Shown: in pieces, positions 25,145 through 32,915 of the stretch | Layout of the letters: each line of letters starts with the position of its first letter | How positions within the stretch are numbered: position 1 is the first letter of the stretch | Assembly: GCF_002860165.1 (NCBI RefSeq) | Contig: NZ_PGUZ01000019.1 | Coordinates: 1 to 46,082, forward strand | Direction of reading: 5' to 3' | Source of the DNA: Bacillus sp. V3-13 | GTDB taxonomy: Bacteria > Bacillota > Bacilli > Bacillales > Cytobacillaceae | Length of the DNA: 46,082 bases | The notes under the pieces: generated by a model | Database searches by the model: none | What the model was told of the DNA's origin: nothing | Seen by the model: the letters and a program-made list of their open reading frames with translations, nothing else | Made by a program: the position numbers and the translations under genes

Positions 25145-25825
25145 ATGAAGGTAGCTATAGAGATCGACAACTTAACAAAAAAATTTGGAGATACGACCGT
25201 TTTAGATAGAATCACCCTATCACTGGAGAAAAATAAAATTCATGGTTTAATAGGCAGAAACGGTTCGGGAAAAACGATGCTATTAAAGTGTATTTGTGGA
25301 TTCGTCATCCCGACAACCGGAACAATCAAAGTGGACGGGCAGCAAATAGGAAAAGACTGCGATGTACCTGAGAATGTTGGAATCATTATTGAAGCCCCAG
25401 GATTTCTACCCAACTATGACGGATACACAAACTTAAAATTTCTGGCTGCTATCAAAAACAAAATTTCAAAAGAACAGATCCTTGCTATTATTGAAAAAGT
25501 AGGATTGGATCCAAAAAGTAAAAGACACGTGGGAAAATATTCTCTGGGCATGAGGCAACGGCTTGGGCTTGCCCAGGCTTTGATGGAAGCCCCGGATATC
25601 CTTATTCTTGATGAACCTATGAACGGCTTGGATAACCGGGGTGTCGCAGATATCCGTGAGCTGCTTCTGGAACTCAGAGACAGAGGCAAAACAATCATAC
25701 TTGCCAGTCATGGAAAAGAGGATATTGAAATACTGTGTGACACGGTACATGAATTGGACCGTGGACAGATTATTAACTCAATTGTAAAACCTAATAAGTT
25801 GGAGTATGGAGCTAAAATCAGATAA
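25145..25825 (+). CDS. ABC transporter ATP-binding protein
   Basis: The 226-residue protein has Walker A GRNGSGKTM, Q-loop near IIEAPGFLP, signature YSLGMRQRLGLAQAL, Walker B ILILDEPMNGLD and the H-loop ASHG. It is of the short CcmA/BcrA type used with ABC-2 permeases, including lantibiotic immunity pumps. GAGAGGAG precedes the ATG. It closes the lipoprotein-permease-permease-ATPase operon. Confidence 0.9.
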   Translation: MKVAIEIDNLTKKFGDTTVLDRITLSLEKNKIHGLIGRNGSGKTMLLKCICGFVIPTTGTIKVDGQQIGKDCDVPENVGIIIEAPGFLPNYDGYTNLKFLAAIKNKISKEQILAIIEKVGLDPKSKRHVGKYSLGMRQRLGLAQALMEAPDILILDEPMNGLDNRGVADIRELLLELRDRGKTIILASHGKEDIEILCDTVHELDRGQIINSIVKPNKLEYGAKIR

Positions 25826-25861
25826 AACATTTCAATTAAAGACTTTCAACACAAAAGATAG

Positions 25862-25895
25862 TGTCGGCATATAAGATATACTTAATATGCCGACA
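25862..25895. terminator. Hairpin between ABC operon and gluconate gene remnants
   Basis: TGTCGGCATAT (25862-25872) pairs exactly with ATATGCCGACA (25885-25895) across a 12-base loop. T tails are poor on both strands, so termination is uncertain. Confidence 0.5.
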
Positions 25896-25898
25896 ATC

Positions 25899-26410
25899 TT
25901 AAAGCATTTTCTTTTGGAAAGCAGCGACACTATCATATTCATCTTCCAACAGTCTTGATATTCTGATGAAAATAGGAATTAACTCTTTGTAAACCAAAAC
26001 ATTATCATGGTTCGGCTTATGGTAGGTATGAGCGCCGACCATTTCTGAAACGACATTTAATGAATCGATTTTACCCAAGCCGTACAAACCGAGGATTGCA
26101 GCTCCGAGGCAGGAACTCTCAAAGCTTTCCGGTACATACACGTCTTGATCAAAGATATCAGCCATCGTTTGCCGCCAAAGCTTGGATCTTGCAAATCCTC
26201 CGGTTGCTTGAATTCTGTTCGGAGTGCTGCACATTGCTTGCCTCGATTACTTGTTGAATTGTTTTAATGACAGCTGCAAAAATCTCATCCGGATCCTGTT
26301 CTGCCGTTTCCGCGGCAGGACTATATAAAGGGTACTCAATACCACAGCTTTCGATAATTGAACGGTCCAGCGAAAAGAGAACAGATTTGGTACTGGTTGT
26401 TCCAATGTCA
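25899..26410 (-). pseudogene. Gluconate kinase (gntK) remnant
   Basis: Reading on the minus strand, the N-terminal GDIGTTSTKSVLFSLDRSI (about 26410 down to 26350) and about 60 following residues match FGGY-family gluconokinase. The frame then shifts and jumps to the C-terminal RIQATGGFARSKLWRQTMAD..SFESSCLGAAILGLYGLG, ending at 25899. About 350 central residues are missing. The front is fused to a dehydrogenase remnant. Not functional. Confidence 0.85.
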
Positions 26411-26819
26411 CCGCTAATCATTGCACATGCCCCATTTCGCGCACCTTCCATTTCACCGCTCGTTCCGACATCGAGAAAATAAACACCTTGTTTTTTTAAT
26501 TCTTCTGCGCGGCGAATCGATTCTTTATAATTTGAATTTCCTCCGTCAATGATGATATCTCCCGTCTGCAGCAAAGCTTTTAGATCGTGCAGAACATTCT
26601 CAGTGATTTACCCGGACGGAACCATTAGCCAAATAATTCGTGGACTGGGAAGCTGTTCGACCAATGCTGAAAGAGATGAAACCCCGGTAGCGCCATCCTT
26701 GGAAATGCTTTTGACGTTCGCGGTTTGACATCCGTTGCTACTTCTTCATATCGGTGATCGATCAAATTTAAGCTTAGGTTATACCCCATTTTTCCCAGAC
26801 CAACGATGCCTATTTTCAT
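26411..26819 (-). pseudogene. 6-phosphogluconate dehydrogenase (gnd/gntZ) remnant
   Basis: ATG 26819 starts MKIGIVGLGKMGYNLSLNLI, the NADP-binding motif of 6-phosphogluconate dehydrogenase. The frame is lost after about 35 residues. It returns in another frame as TGDIIIDGGNSNYKES..GVYFLDVGTSGEMEGARNGACAMI, where it joins in frame to gluconokinase sequence. The C-terminal two thirds are gone. Confidence 0.85.
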
Positions 26820-26836
26820 AGTTCAGGAGCTCCTTT

Positions 26837-26925
26837 TGAAATATTTTTTCATGATAATACTAATTATAAGAAATATTTTTTGTTTTGTATTCGGTTACAA
26901 AAAAATATTTTTTCTCTGAAAAATA
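26837..26925. promoter_or_regulatory. Repeated GAAATATTTTTT-type boxes before the RpiR regulator
   Basis: GAAATATTTTTTC (about 26838), GAAATATTTTTTG (about 26870) and the inverted CAAAAAAATATTTTTTC (about 26898) lie between the divergent remnant and regulator genes. The second and third form an inverted pair. They are candidate operators of the adjacent regulator. Confidence 0.45.
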
Positions 26926-27050
26926 TGCTATATTAAACTATCCACTTATTTCGGAAAATGTATCCATTGTCGAGAACAATCCAGCAGAACGCAAAATTTA
27001 TGGCTTTTTTATGGTCATGCGCCGAACAAATTAGAAAGGGAGAATGGTTT

Positions 27051-27893
27051 ATGTCCACTAATCTGGGAAAGATTCGTTCCTACTATACAAGATTAAGTGA
27101 TAAGGAGAAAAGGATCGCAAATTATATATTGGATAACCCGGAAAAGTTTATTCACCATACGATCAACGAAGTAGCGGAAGAATTAAATGTAGCGGATGCT
27201 ACAGTCTTTCGCTTTTGTAAGCGAATTGGATTTAAAGGCTATCAAGCGATGAAAATTGCCCTTGCTTCTGAAATTATGACACCTATTCAGCAAATTCATG
27301 AAGAAATAACCGAACTGGATGACGAAAAATCGGTGGCTGAAAAAGTGTTTAAATCGAATATCAGAACATTGGAAAATACATTGCAAATTCTTGATGGAAA
27401 TTCGATTCAAGAAGCGGTCAAGCTAATTATGCAAGCAAACCGGGTTGAGCTGTACGGGACGGGAGGCTCGGCAGTGATTGCCATGGATGCCTATCATAAA
27501 TTTATCAGAACAGGCATAAAAGCGTTTGCGTTTCTCGATGCCCATTTCCAGCTGATGTCGGCTTCCCAGTTAACTGAGCAGGATGTTGCGATTCTAATTT
27601 CCCATTCAGGAACCAATAAGGATACAATCCGTATTTTGAATACGCTGCAGGAAAATAAGGTCAAAACAATCGGGATTACGGGCTTCCCAAAATCTCCTGT
27701 AGGTCAGAGAGTTGACGTCCCTCTCTATACAAGTTCAGAAGAAACAGAGTACCGGTCTGAAGCATTGGCCTCCCGGATAGGCCAACTGAGTCTGATTGAT
27801 GCCCTGTATGTCAATATGATGATTTTAAATAAAGAGAAGGCCAAAAAATCCCTTGAAAAAGTAAGAAGCGCCATTTCTGAAACACGGGTTTAA
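27051..27893 (+). CDS. MurR/RpiR-family sugar-phosphate-responsive regulator
   Basis: The 280-residue protein has an N-terminal RpiR helix-turn-helix (about 1-75: YYTRLSDKEKRIANYILDNP..INEVAEELNVADATVFRFCKRIGFKG) and a C-terminal SIS domain (about 125-255: VELYGTGGSAVIAMDAYHKF..ISHSGTNKDTIRIL) that binds sugar phosphates. ATG 27051 is chosen because AAAGGGAG lies eight bases upstream; the open frame to 26958 is not typical. It is divergent from dead gluconate genes, so it probably controlled gluconate use and is now an orphan. Confidence 0.9.
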   Translation: MSTNLGKIRSYYTRLSDKEKRIANYILDNPEKFIHHTINEVAEELNVADATVFRFCKRIGFKGYQAMKIALASEIMTPIQQIHEEITELDDEKSVAEKVFKSNIRTLENTLQILDGNSIQEAVKLIMQANRVELYGTGGSAVIAMDAYHKFIRTGIKAFAFLDAHFQLMSASQLTEQDVAILISHSGTNKDTIRILNTLQENKVKTIGITGFPKSPVGQRVDVPLYTSSEETEYRSEALASRIGQLSLIDALYVNMMILNKEKAKKSLEKVRSAISETRV

Positions 27894-28142
27894 GTGATTT
27901 TGCCATTTGTAAGCGGATCCATTTAATGATATGGCTCTTTTTTTGTGAAAAGAGTTTTCTAGGTGAACTTGCTGCTATACGATACAAAGGAAATAAAAGA
28001 GCTTCCAGCCTCATTGACGGGTACATAAGGGCGACTCTCAGTTACACTAGTGTTTATCGATTTGATTTCCATCTTATTTGTAACAGTGATAAAATGAAAC
28101 TATAAAAGTAGTTTTTTTAGCCGAAAATATGGAGGGATCACG

Positions 28143-29537
28143 ATGAGTGGACAATCGGTAACGATTAGCACTGCAAAAGCCGCGACCGAATTTAAGGTGA
28201 ACAGAATGGCCTGCTACCATCGGGTAAAGGTTCTGGAGGTTATAAGTCCCGGTAATGAGCCCATCTATTTGTTTTTTTATAAAAACCGCTTTATTTTTGG
28301 TAAATCTGCGAAAATAACCGAACATTCCCGTTTGGAAAAGGTTTTTACAGAAGGGATTGTCTTTTTATCACCCCATCCGCTTATTGATGCTATGCTTCTT
28401 CAGCAGCAAACCTTCCCATTGAAGCTGGAAAAACAGGTCCAAAGCATGCTCCGAAAGCAATATTCTTCACAAGAAACTGCACTCATTCTCACTTTTTTTG
28501 ATTCCTTTATGCCGAAAAAGGCCATCATTGATACGATGAAAACTTTCTTTTACGAATACCGGCGAAATGGCCAGCTCCGCTTTGCCTACCAAATTCTCAT
28601 GATTATTCTTGATTTTGAACCGGAAAATACGTGGGCACAAGAACTTTCCCACCATGTGTATTACCAAAAATATAAGCTCCTTTATGACAGGATGGATCCG
28701 GAACTGCACGTTAAAGATTCCCTTTATTCCGAGATGAATGCCTTTTATCAAAAGGAGAGCGAACCTCATTTTGCTTATTTGCAAACGGTTTTATTGAAGG
28801 AAGCGAGGTGGCATGACCTGCTCGTCCTATACATTGATTATTTCCGCACAGCAAGCAATCCGCAAGACAAACATTATGACCAGTTTATTCAATTGATTAC
28901 TGCTCATCTGCCAGAAGAAGAACGGTCTGTCTTATTATCGGATCCTTATCTTCAAAAAGTTGTAAAAGGAAACCGGCTCCGGAAGGAAGTATTTGAAACG
29001 ATGATTGATGTTGGAAAATACGAAGATGCAATCAATCTGATCATTGAACAGCCGCGTTCCAATATCACCGGGCCCCAGCATCAGCAGCTAGCAGGATTAT
29101 TTGAAAAAAACTCTTTGAACATCAAGAAAATACATTTAGAAAACCTGCGCACATACCTTATTCATGAACCAAACGATGACAATCTGGAAAAGATACTGCA
29201 ATCCTTTATTCCTCTATTATTAAGTGAGTACAGCATCACCTATGTCCATAATTGGCTCCAGCCTTTGTTGCAAGTTGAAAATCCCCTTCCGATCACAAAA
29301 TCAGTTAAGTTAATGTTTGCGATCCAAGATGACCCGGACAAACAATTTATGCTTGGCCAGTATTATCATAAATTTAAGCAGTACGATAAAGCGATCGAGT
29401 GTTTTACGTGGGAAATGGAACTAAATCCCGACGATCCGAATCCTGTCCAATGGCTGACAAAGGTTTATCGCGAGCTCGGGATGATTGAAGAATCGAATAA
29501 TTATTTGTACATCTACTCCAATATGCAAAAAGCTTGA
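28143..29537 (+). CDS. TPR-repeat cytoplasmic protein of unknown function
   Basis: The 464-residue protein has no signal peptide. The first 80 residues look like a folded domain, and the rest is mostly helical. The C-terminal part holds a clear tetratricopeptide repeat (MLGQYYHKFKQYDKAIECFTWEMELNPDDPNP, about 405-440). GGAGGGATC precedes the ATG. It is monocistronic. I do not recognise a named family. Confidence 0.7.
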   Translation: MSGQSVTISTAKAATEFKVNRMACYHRVKVLEVISPGNEPIYLFFYKNRFIFGKSAKITEHSRLEKVFTEGIVFLSPHPLIDAMLLQQQTFPLKLEKQVQSMLRKQYSSQETALILTFFDSFMPKKAIIDTMKTFFYEYRRNGQLRFAYQILMIILDFEPENTWAQELSHHVYYQKYKLLYDRMDPELHVKDSLYSEMNAFYQKESEPHFAYLQTVLLKEARWHDLLVLYIDYFRTASNPQDKHYDQFIQLITAHLPEEERSVLLSDPYLQKVVKGNRLRKEVFETMIDVGKYEDAINLIIEQPRSNITGPQHQQLAGLFEKNSLNIKKIHLENLRTYLIHEPNDDNLEKILQSFIPLLLSEYSITYVHNWLQPLLQVENPLPITKSVKLMFAIQDDPDKQFMLGQYYHKFKQYDKAIECFTWEMELNPDDPNPVQWLTKVYRELGMIEESNNYLYIYSNMQKA

Positions 29538-29647
29538 ACCGGCAGGCCGGCTTAATTTATAACCTGGCGTCCTTAGCATAAGCTTGATGGAATTGGTTTC
29601 TGTTAAGAGATTCATTTTTTTAAAGGCCTCCAAGCTGAAAAAGATTG

Positions 29648-29680
29648 GCAGAACAATTCCGCCATCAGTTCTGCTATAAT
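29648..29680 (+). promoter_or_regulatory. Extended -10 promoter with adjoining inverted repeat
   Basis: TGCTATAAT (29672-29680) is an extended -10. GCAGAAC (29648-29654) and GTTCTGC (29668-29674) form an inverted repeat directly in front of it, a possible repressor site. It precedes the exonuclease gene by 38 bases. Confidence 0.4.
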
Positions 29681-29717
29681 TTAGAAATAATAAAGATATG
29701 GAATAAGGGTGATGATC

Positions 29718-30380
29718 TTGAATAAACAGCTGAAGACCGGCCTGGTGCTTGATGTTGAAACGACAGGGCTTAGTCCAAAGTCAGATGAAATCATTGAGCT
29801 TGCTTTAAAGTTATTTTCTTATCGGGAGGATACAGGAGAGGTTCTTGACATCATTGATGAGAATTCTTTTCTCAGAGAGCCAATTTCAAAATCTGCCCGG
29901 AAAAATTATCAGCAAGCCTTTAAAATTCATGGTATCCCTTATCAGTCGGTGATGGGCAAAAGCTTTTATGATGCCAAAGTGAAATCTTTTTTTTACAGGG
30001 CGGATACCGTTTTTGCCCATAATGCATCCTTTGACCGGAGTTTTTTGTACTGGATGTACCCGGAGGTTAACGATTTAAAATGGTATTACACCATGAAAGG
30101 TGTTGCCTGGAAAGACTATGGTTTTCCCAACAGCAAGCTGCTGACCCTATTAAAATCACATAGCATTACCGACTACCAGACACATAGGGCGTTGGATGAT
30201 ATTACATACCTAATGGAATTGCTTAAAAAGTTAAGTCCTAAAGGAGCTCCCTACCTCAAAGAAGTTCTCCAAAAGCGGCCAATGAGCAAGTATCAACCGG
30301 CAGGAGCCAAAAAAAGTTACAAGCGTTCACTTGCTATGGAGGAGAATGGCAGGGATGCAATAAATGAATACTATTCATAA
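29718..30380 (+). CDS. DEDDh-type 3'-5' exonuclease
   Basis: The 220-residue protein has Exo I DVETTGL (about 12-18), Exo II AHNASFDRSFL (about 100) and Exo III HRALDDITYLM (about 158), the DnaQ/RNase T-like active site with Asp, Glu, Asp and the His-x4-Asp. TTG 29718 is favoured because AAGGGTGAT lies four bases upstream; GTG 29709 and ATG 29712 are too close to that site. A basic tail after residue 185 (KKSYKRS) may aid nucleic-acid binding. It stands alone, not fused to a polymerase. Confidence 0.85.
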   Translation: MNKQLKTGLVLDVETTGLSPKSDEIIELALKLFSYREDTGEVLDIIDENSFLREPISKSARKNYQQAFKIHGIPYQSVMGKSFYDAKVKSFFYRADTVFAHNASFDRSFLYWMYPEVNDLKWYYTMKGVAWKDYGFPNSKLLTLLKSHSITDYQTHRALDDITYLMELLKKLSPKGAPYLKEVLQKRPMSKYQPAGAKKSYKRSLAMEENGRDAINEYYS

Positions 30381-30514
30381 TAATGTAACTTTTTGCAAAC
30401 TATGTATGATGAGGCTCCTTCACTTTAAGGTCGGAAGTGGGGGAGTGTTGCATTAAATAGGAGCTGTTAAGTGCTTAGAGCATTTTTTTGTTGAACTAAA
30501 ATTTGATACGAAAG

Positions 30515-30925
30515 CTATTTATAAAAGCTAAGAATTGTTTTTGTGAATCGAGTAAAATCGTCAAGGTGGACCTCGATTACTTTTTGAAGAATATTCAGTT
30601 GAATAGTTCGATAGTCATGTACAGCGATATTTCTAAATCCAACCATTGCTTTCATTTGTCTGCTTAATTCATCATTAATAATTTTTTGTGAGTGCAGAAT
30701 GTCAAAAGCATCTCTGCTTGATTGCGGCAAACCAAGCCCTTCTGTGGCAATGATGTGCATGGCGATATCAATACAAGCTTCGCAGGATCTTTGAATATTG
30801 AGGATGATCGAGTCCTGCTTTGTAAAATTGTTTAGATTGTCCGGGTTGTCCTTATATTCTTCACGAACCCTCTTTATACAACGTTCAATAATACTGACTT
30901 TATTAAGGATGACGTCATTTTTCAT
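30515..30925 (-). CDS. hepT: HepT-like toxin of a MNT/HEPN module
   Basis: The 136-residue protein is a helical HEPN (DUF86) domain with the RNase motif RNIAVHDY (R-x4-H-x-Y, about 103-110). ATG 30925 is chosen because it matches the family start; the frame extends to 30988 without support. It overlaps the upstream nucleotidyltransferase gene by 11 bases. In the characterised HepT/MntA pair the antitoxin adenylates the Tyr of this motif and silences the toxin. Confidence 0.9.
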   Translation of the reverse strand: MKNDVILNKVSIIERCIKRVREEYKDNPDNLNNFTKQDSIILNIQRSCEACIDIAMHIIATEGLGLPQSSRDAFDILHSQKIINDELSRQMKAMVGFRNIAVHDYRTIQLNILQKVIEVHLDDFTRFTKTILSFYK

Positions 30926-31328
30926 AGATAATCCCGCTTTCAAAAATTTTATCCAATATAACCTGCCGTTCTTCGTTGAGCTTTGCATACATTTTTAAAG
31001 TCTTCATCTCGAACGCTCTTTTTGCAGCTTCATCAGCACAATAAATCGTTTTTCCCGTTGTAATAATTTGAGCTTGAAAGACGGTGGACGACCGGGACAA
31101 ATCAATAAGGTCAACATCCCTTTCCGCATAATCAGCGAGCTGCTGAGAGAGAATAAATAAATCGTATGGTGTAAATGACTTATTGCTAAAAAAAGCAATA
31201 TCGAGATCGCTATTTTGGTTTGCTATTCCTTTCGCTGCCGAACCGAATAGGATAACAAAAACTGGTTCAAGTTCCGTCACCAAAGTGTTTATGATTTTCT
31301 TACATATCAGTTCGCTCACCTCAATCAC
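30915..31328 (-). CDS. mntA: MntA-like minimal nucleotidyltransferase antitoxin
   Basis: The 137-residue protein has the nucleotidyltransferase signature GSAAKGIANQNSDLDIAFF (about 29-47), with the GS motif and two Asp for metal binding. This is the MntA antitoxin that adds AMP to HepT. It starts at GTG 31328 behind a weak site, is first in the operon and overlaps hepT. No mobile element is next to the pair. Confidence 0.9.
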   Translation of the reverse strand: MIEVSELICKKIINTLVTELEPVFVILFGSAAKGIANQNSDLDIAFFSNKSFTPYDLFILSQQLADYAERDVDLIDLSRSSTVFQAQIITTGKTIYCADEAAKRAFEMKTLKMYAKLNEERQVILDKIFESGIIYEK

Positions 31329-31447
31329 TCCAACTCGTTATTTCCTAGTTAAACTTAATTTTAAACAAGAAATTAAGGTTTTAAAATCTTTTTTTAAAAG
31401 ATCATATAGAAAATTGAATTAAAGAAGATAATAGATGTTCCTCGAAC

Positions 31448-31486
31448 AAAAAAGCCGACTGTCCCAGACACAATCGGCTTTAATCA
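31448..31486 (-). terminator. Terminator of the HxlR regulator
   Basis: On the minus strand AAAGCCGATTGT pairs with ACAGTCGGCTTT, followed by a T run. It overlaps the stop codon of the regulator. Confidence 0.8.
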
Positions 31487-31812
31487 TTCTTTGCTGTGCT
31501 GTCAGTTTCCAGCCATGTTTGGGACCATTTTTCTATTTCCCTCATGAGTGGTTCCAGAGATAAACCTTTTTCGGTCAAGGAGTATTCGATTCGAACAGGG
31601 GTTTCCGGAAAAACTTCGCGTTTTACAATTCCCTGATTCTCCAATTCCTTTAATCTTTCTGAAAGCAGTCTGCCGCTCACTCCGATAGCAGTTTCAATAG
31701 CACAAAAACGCTGCGGGCCGGAGAGCATTTGGTAAATGATCAGCCCTGTCCATCGCTGGCTTAAAATACTCATCGCTTTTTCAAATCTCGGGCAAAGTGC
31801 AGATTGATTCAT
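31480..31812 (-). CDS. HxlR-family redox/electrophile-sensing repressor
   Basis: The 110-residue winged-helix protein has the HxlR pattern LCPRFEKAMSILSQRWTGLIIYQML..RFCAIETAIGVSGRLLSERLKELE..GIVKREVF. Cys7 lies where YodB and CatR carry the thiol that senses quinones or diamide. GGGAGGA lies eight bases before the ATG. It is divergent from a catechol dioxygenase gene, exactly the CatR/CatE theme of B. subtilis, and a palindrome overlaps the facing promoter. Confidence 0.9.
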   Translation of the reverse strand: MNQSALCPRFEKAMSILSQRWTGLIIYQMLSGPQRFCAIETAIGVSGRLLSERLKELENQGIVKREVFPETPVRIEYSLTEKGLSLEPLMREIEKWSQTWLETDSTAKND

Positions 31813-31886
31813 TTTTCCATCCTCCCGTTGGTTATATTATATCCTATTATAAAAAATAATAATATTATTTCATGTAATTTCTTTAC

Positions 31887-31915
31887 TTGACATAATTAAA
31901 TTACAAAAATATAAT
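31887..31915 (+). promoter_or_regulatory. Consensus sigma-A promoter of the dioxygenase gene
   Basis: TTGACA (31887-31892), a 17-base spacer and TATAAT (31910-31915) match the consensus at every base. Confidence 0.9.
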
Positions 31916-31931
31916 TACTTACATAAAGTAA
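31915..31931. promoter_or_regulatory. Palindromic operator TTACTT-ACATA-AAGTAA
   Basis: Perfect 6-bp arms flank a 5-base centre, starting at the last base of the -10. TTAC..GTAA palindromes are bound by the B. subtilis YodB/CatR repressors, so the divergent HxlR protein is the likely ligand. Confidence 0.7.
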
Positions 31932-32018
31932 CTAAGTACAATGAGCATGAATAGTAAATAATAAGAAAGAATCCGGATACATTTTTGCTAAATGAATATT
32001 TATACACAGGAGGTTCTT

Positions 32019-32870
32019 ATGGAATTTCATCGCCAGCCGCACACATTCGTTCGTCACGTTGACTTAAAGGTGGAAAACCTGGAGCGGTCTTTAAATTTTT
32101 ATCAACACATGATTGGGTTTCGCGTTTTGGAGCAATCAGCCGGAAAAGCGGTTTTAACTGCGGATGGGCGAACTCCCCTGTTGTCGATCGAACAGCCGGA
32201 AAATGTGGTTCCGAAACAGCCACGCACTACAGGTTTATACCATTACGCACTGTTGCTCCCGAAACGGTCCGATTTAGCAGCGGTTTTAAAGCACTTTATC
32301 AAAAATGGCTATCCACTGCAAGGAGCTTCTGACCATCTTGTCAGCGAAGCGCTGTATTTAGCAGACCCGGACGGGAATGGGATTGAGATTTATAGCGACC
32401 GGCCAGCTTCAACATGGGACTGGCACAATGGCGAAGTGGTGATGACAACCGAACGGTTGGACGCAGAAGACCTGCTTGCCGAGGGGGACGGAAAAGAGTG
32501 GAATGGCCTTCCTGAAGGGACATTAATGGGACATATTCACTTGCATGTAGCCGAATTACAAAAAACTGAACAGTTTTATGTTCAGGGTCTGGGATTTGAT
32601 ATAGCAACCCGTTACGGAAATCAGGCATTGTTTATCTCTACCGGCGGATATCACCATCACATCGGCTTGAATACATGGAATGGAGTGGGAGCACCGGCGC
32701 CTGCTGAAAACAGTGTTGGATTGAATTGGTTTTCTTTAGTGCTGCCCAATGAACAAGCGAGAAAAGAAGTGATCGGGCAGCTCCATAAAATTGGTGCCAC
32801 GGTTCGGGAAGAAAATGGTGTCTTCCTGACCGAGGATCCGTCCGGAAACCGTATTCAGTTAGTAGTTTAA
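32019..32870 (+). CDS. catE: Catechol-2,3-dioxygenase-like VOC enzyme (CatE type)
   Basis: The 283-residue protein has two vicinal-oxygen-chelate halves. Likely metal ligands are H17 or so in FVRHVDLKV, HIHLHVAELQKT at the start of the second half, and Glu in NGIEIYSD. It cleaves catechol-type rings and in B. subtilis detoxifies catechol under CatR/YodB control. ATG 32019 is preferred over ATG 31992 because AGGAGG lies five bases upstream. It is alone on its transcript and shares a bidirectional terminator with glnS. Confidence 0.85.
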   Translation: MEFHRQPHTFVRHVDLKVENLERSLNFYQHMIGFRVLEQSAGKAVLTADGRTPLLSIEQPENVVPKQPRTTGLYHYALLLPKRSDLAAVLKHFIKNGYPLQGASDHLVSEALYLADPDGNGIEIYSDRPASTWDWHNGEVVMTTERLDAEDLLAEGDGKEWNGLPEGTLMGHIHLHVAELQKTEQFYVQGLGFDIATRYGNQALFISTGGYHHHIGLNTWNGVGAPAPAENSVGLNWFSLVLPNEQARKEVIGQLHKIGATVREENGVFLTEDPSGNRIQLVV

Positions 32871-32874
32871 AAAA

Positions 32875-32910
32875 CAAAGAGGCGGAGCCTTACAAGGCTC
32901 CGCCTCTTTG
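32875..32910. terminator. Bidirectional terminator between catE and glnS
   Basis: Perfect 17-bp arms CAAAGAGGCGGAGCCTT and their complement flank two bases. It serves both convergent genes. Confidence 0.85.
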
Positions 32911-32915
32911 TATGT

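Noticed and set aside
26158-26574. Functional 138-residue gene on the minus strand
   Set aside because: It is an in-frame junction of two enzyme fragments, each lacking most of its active site.
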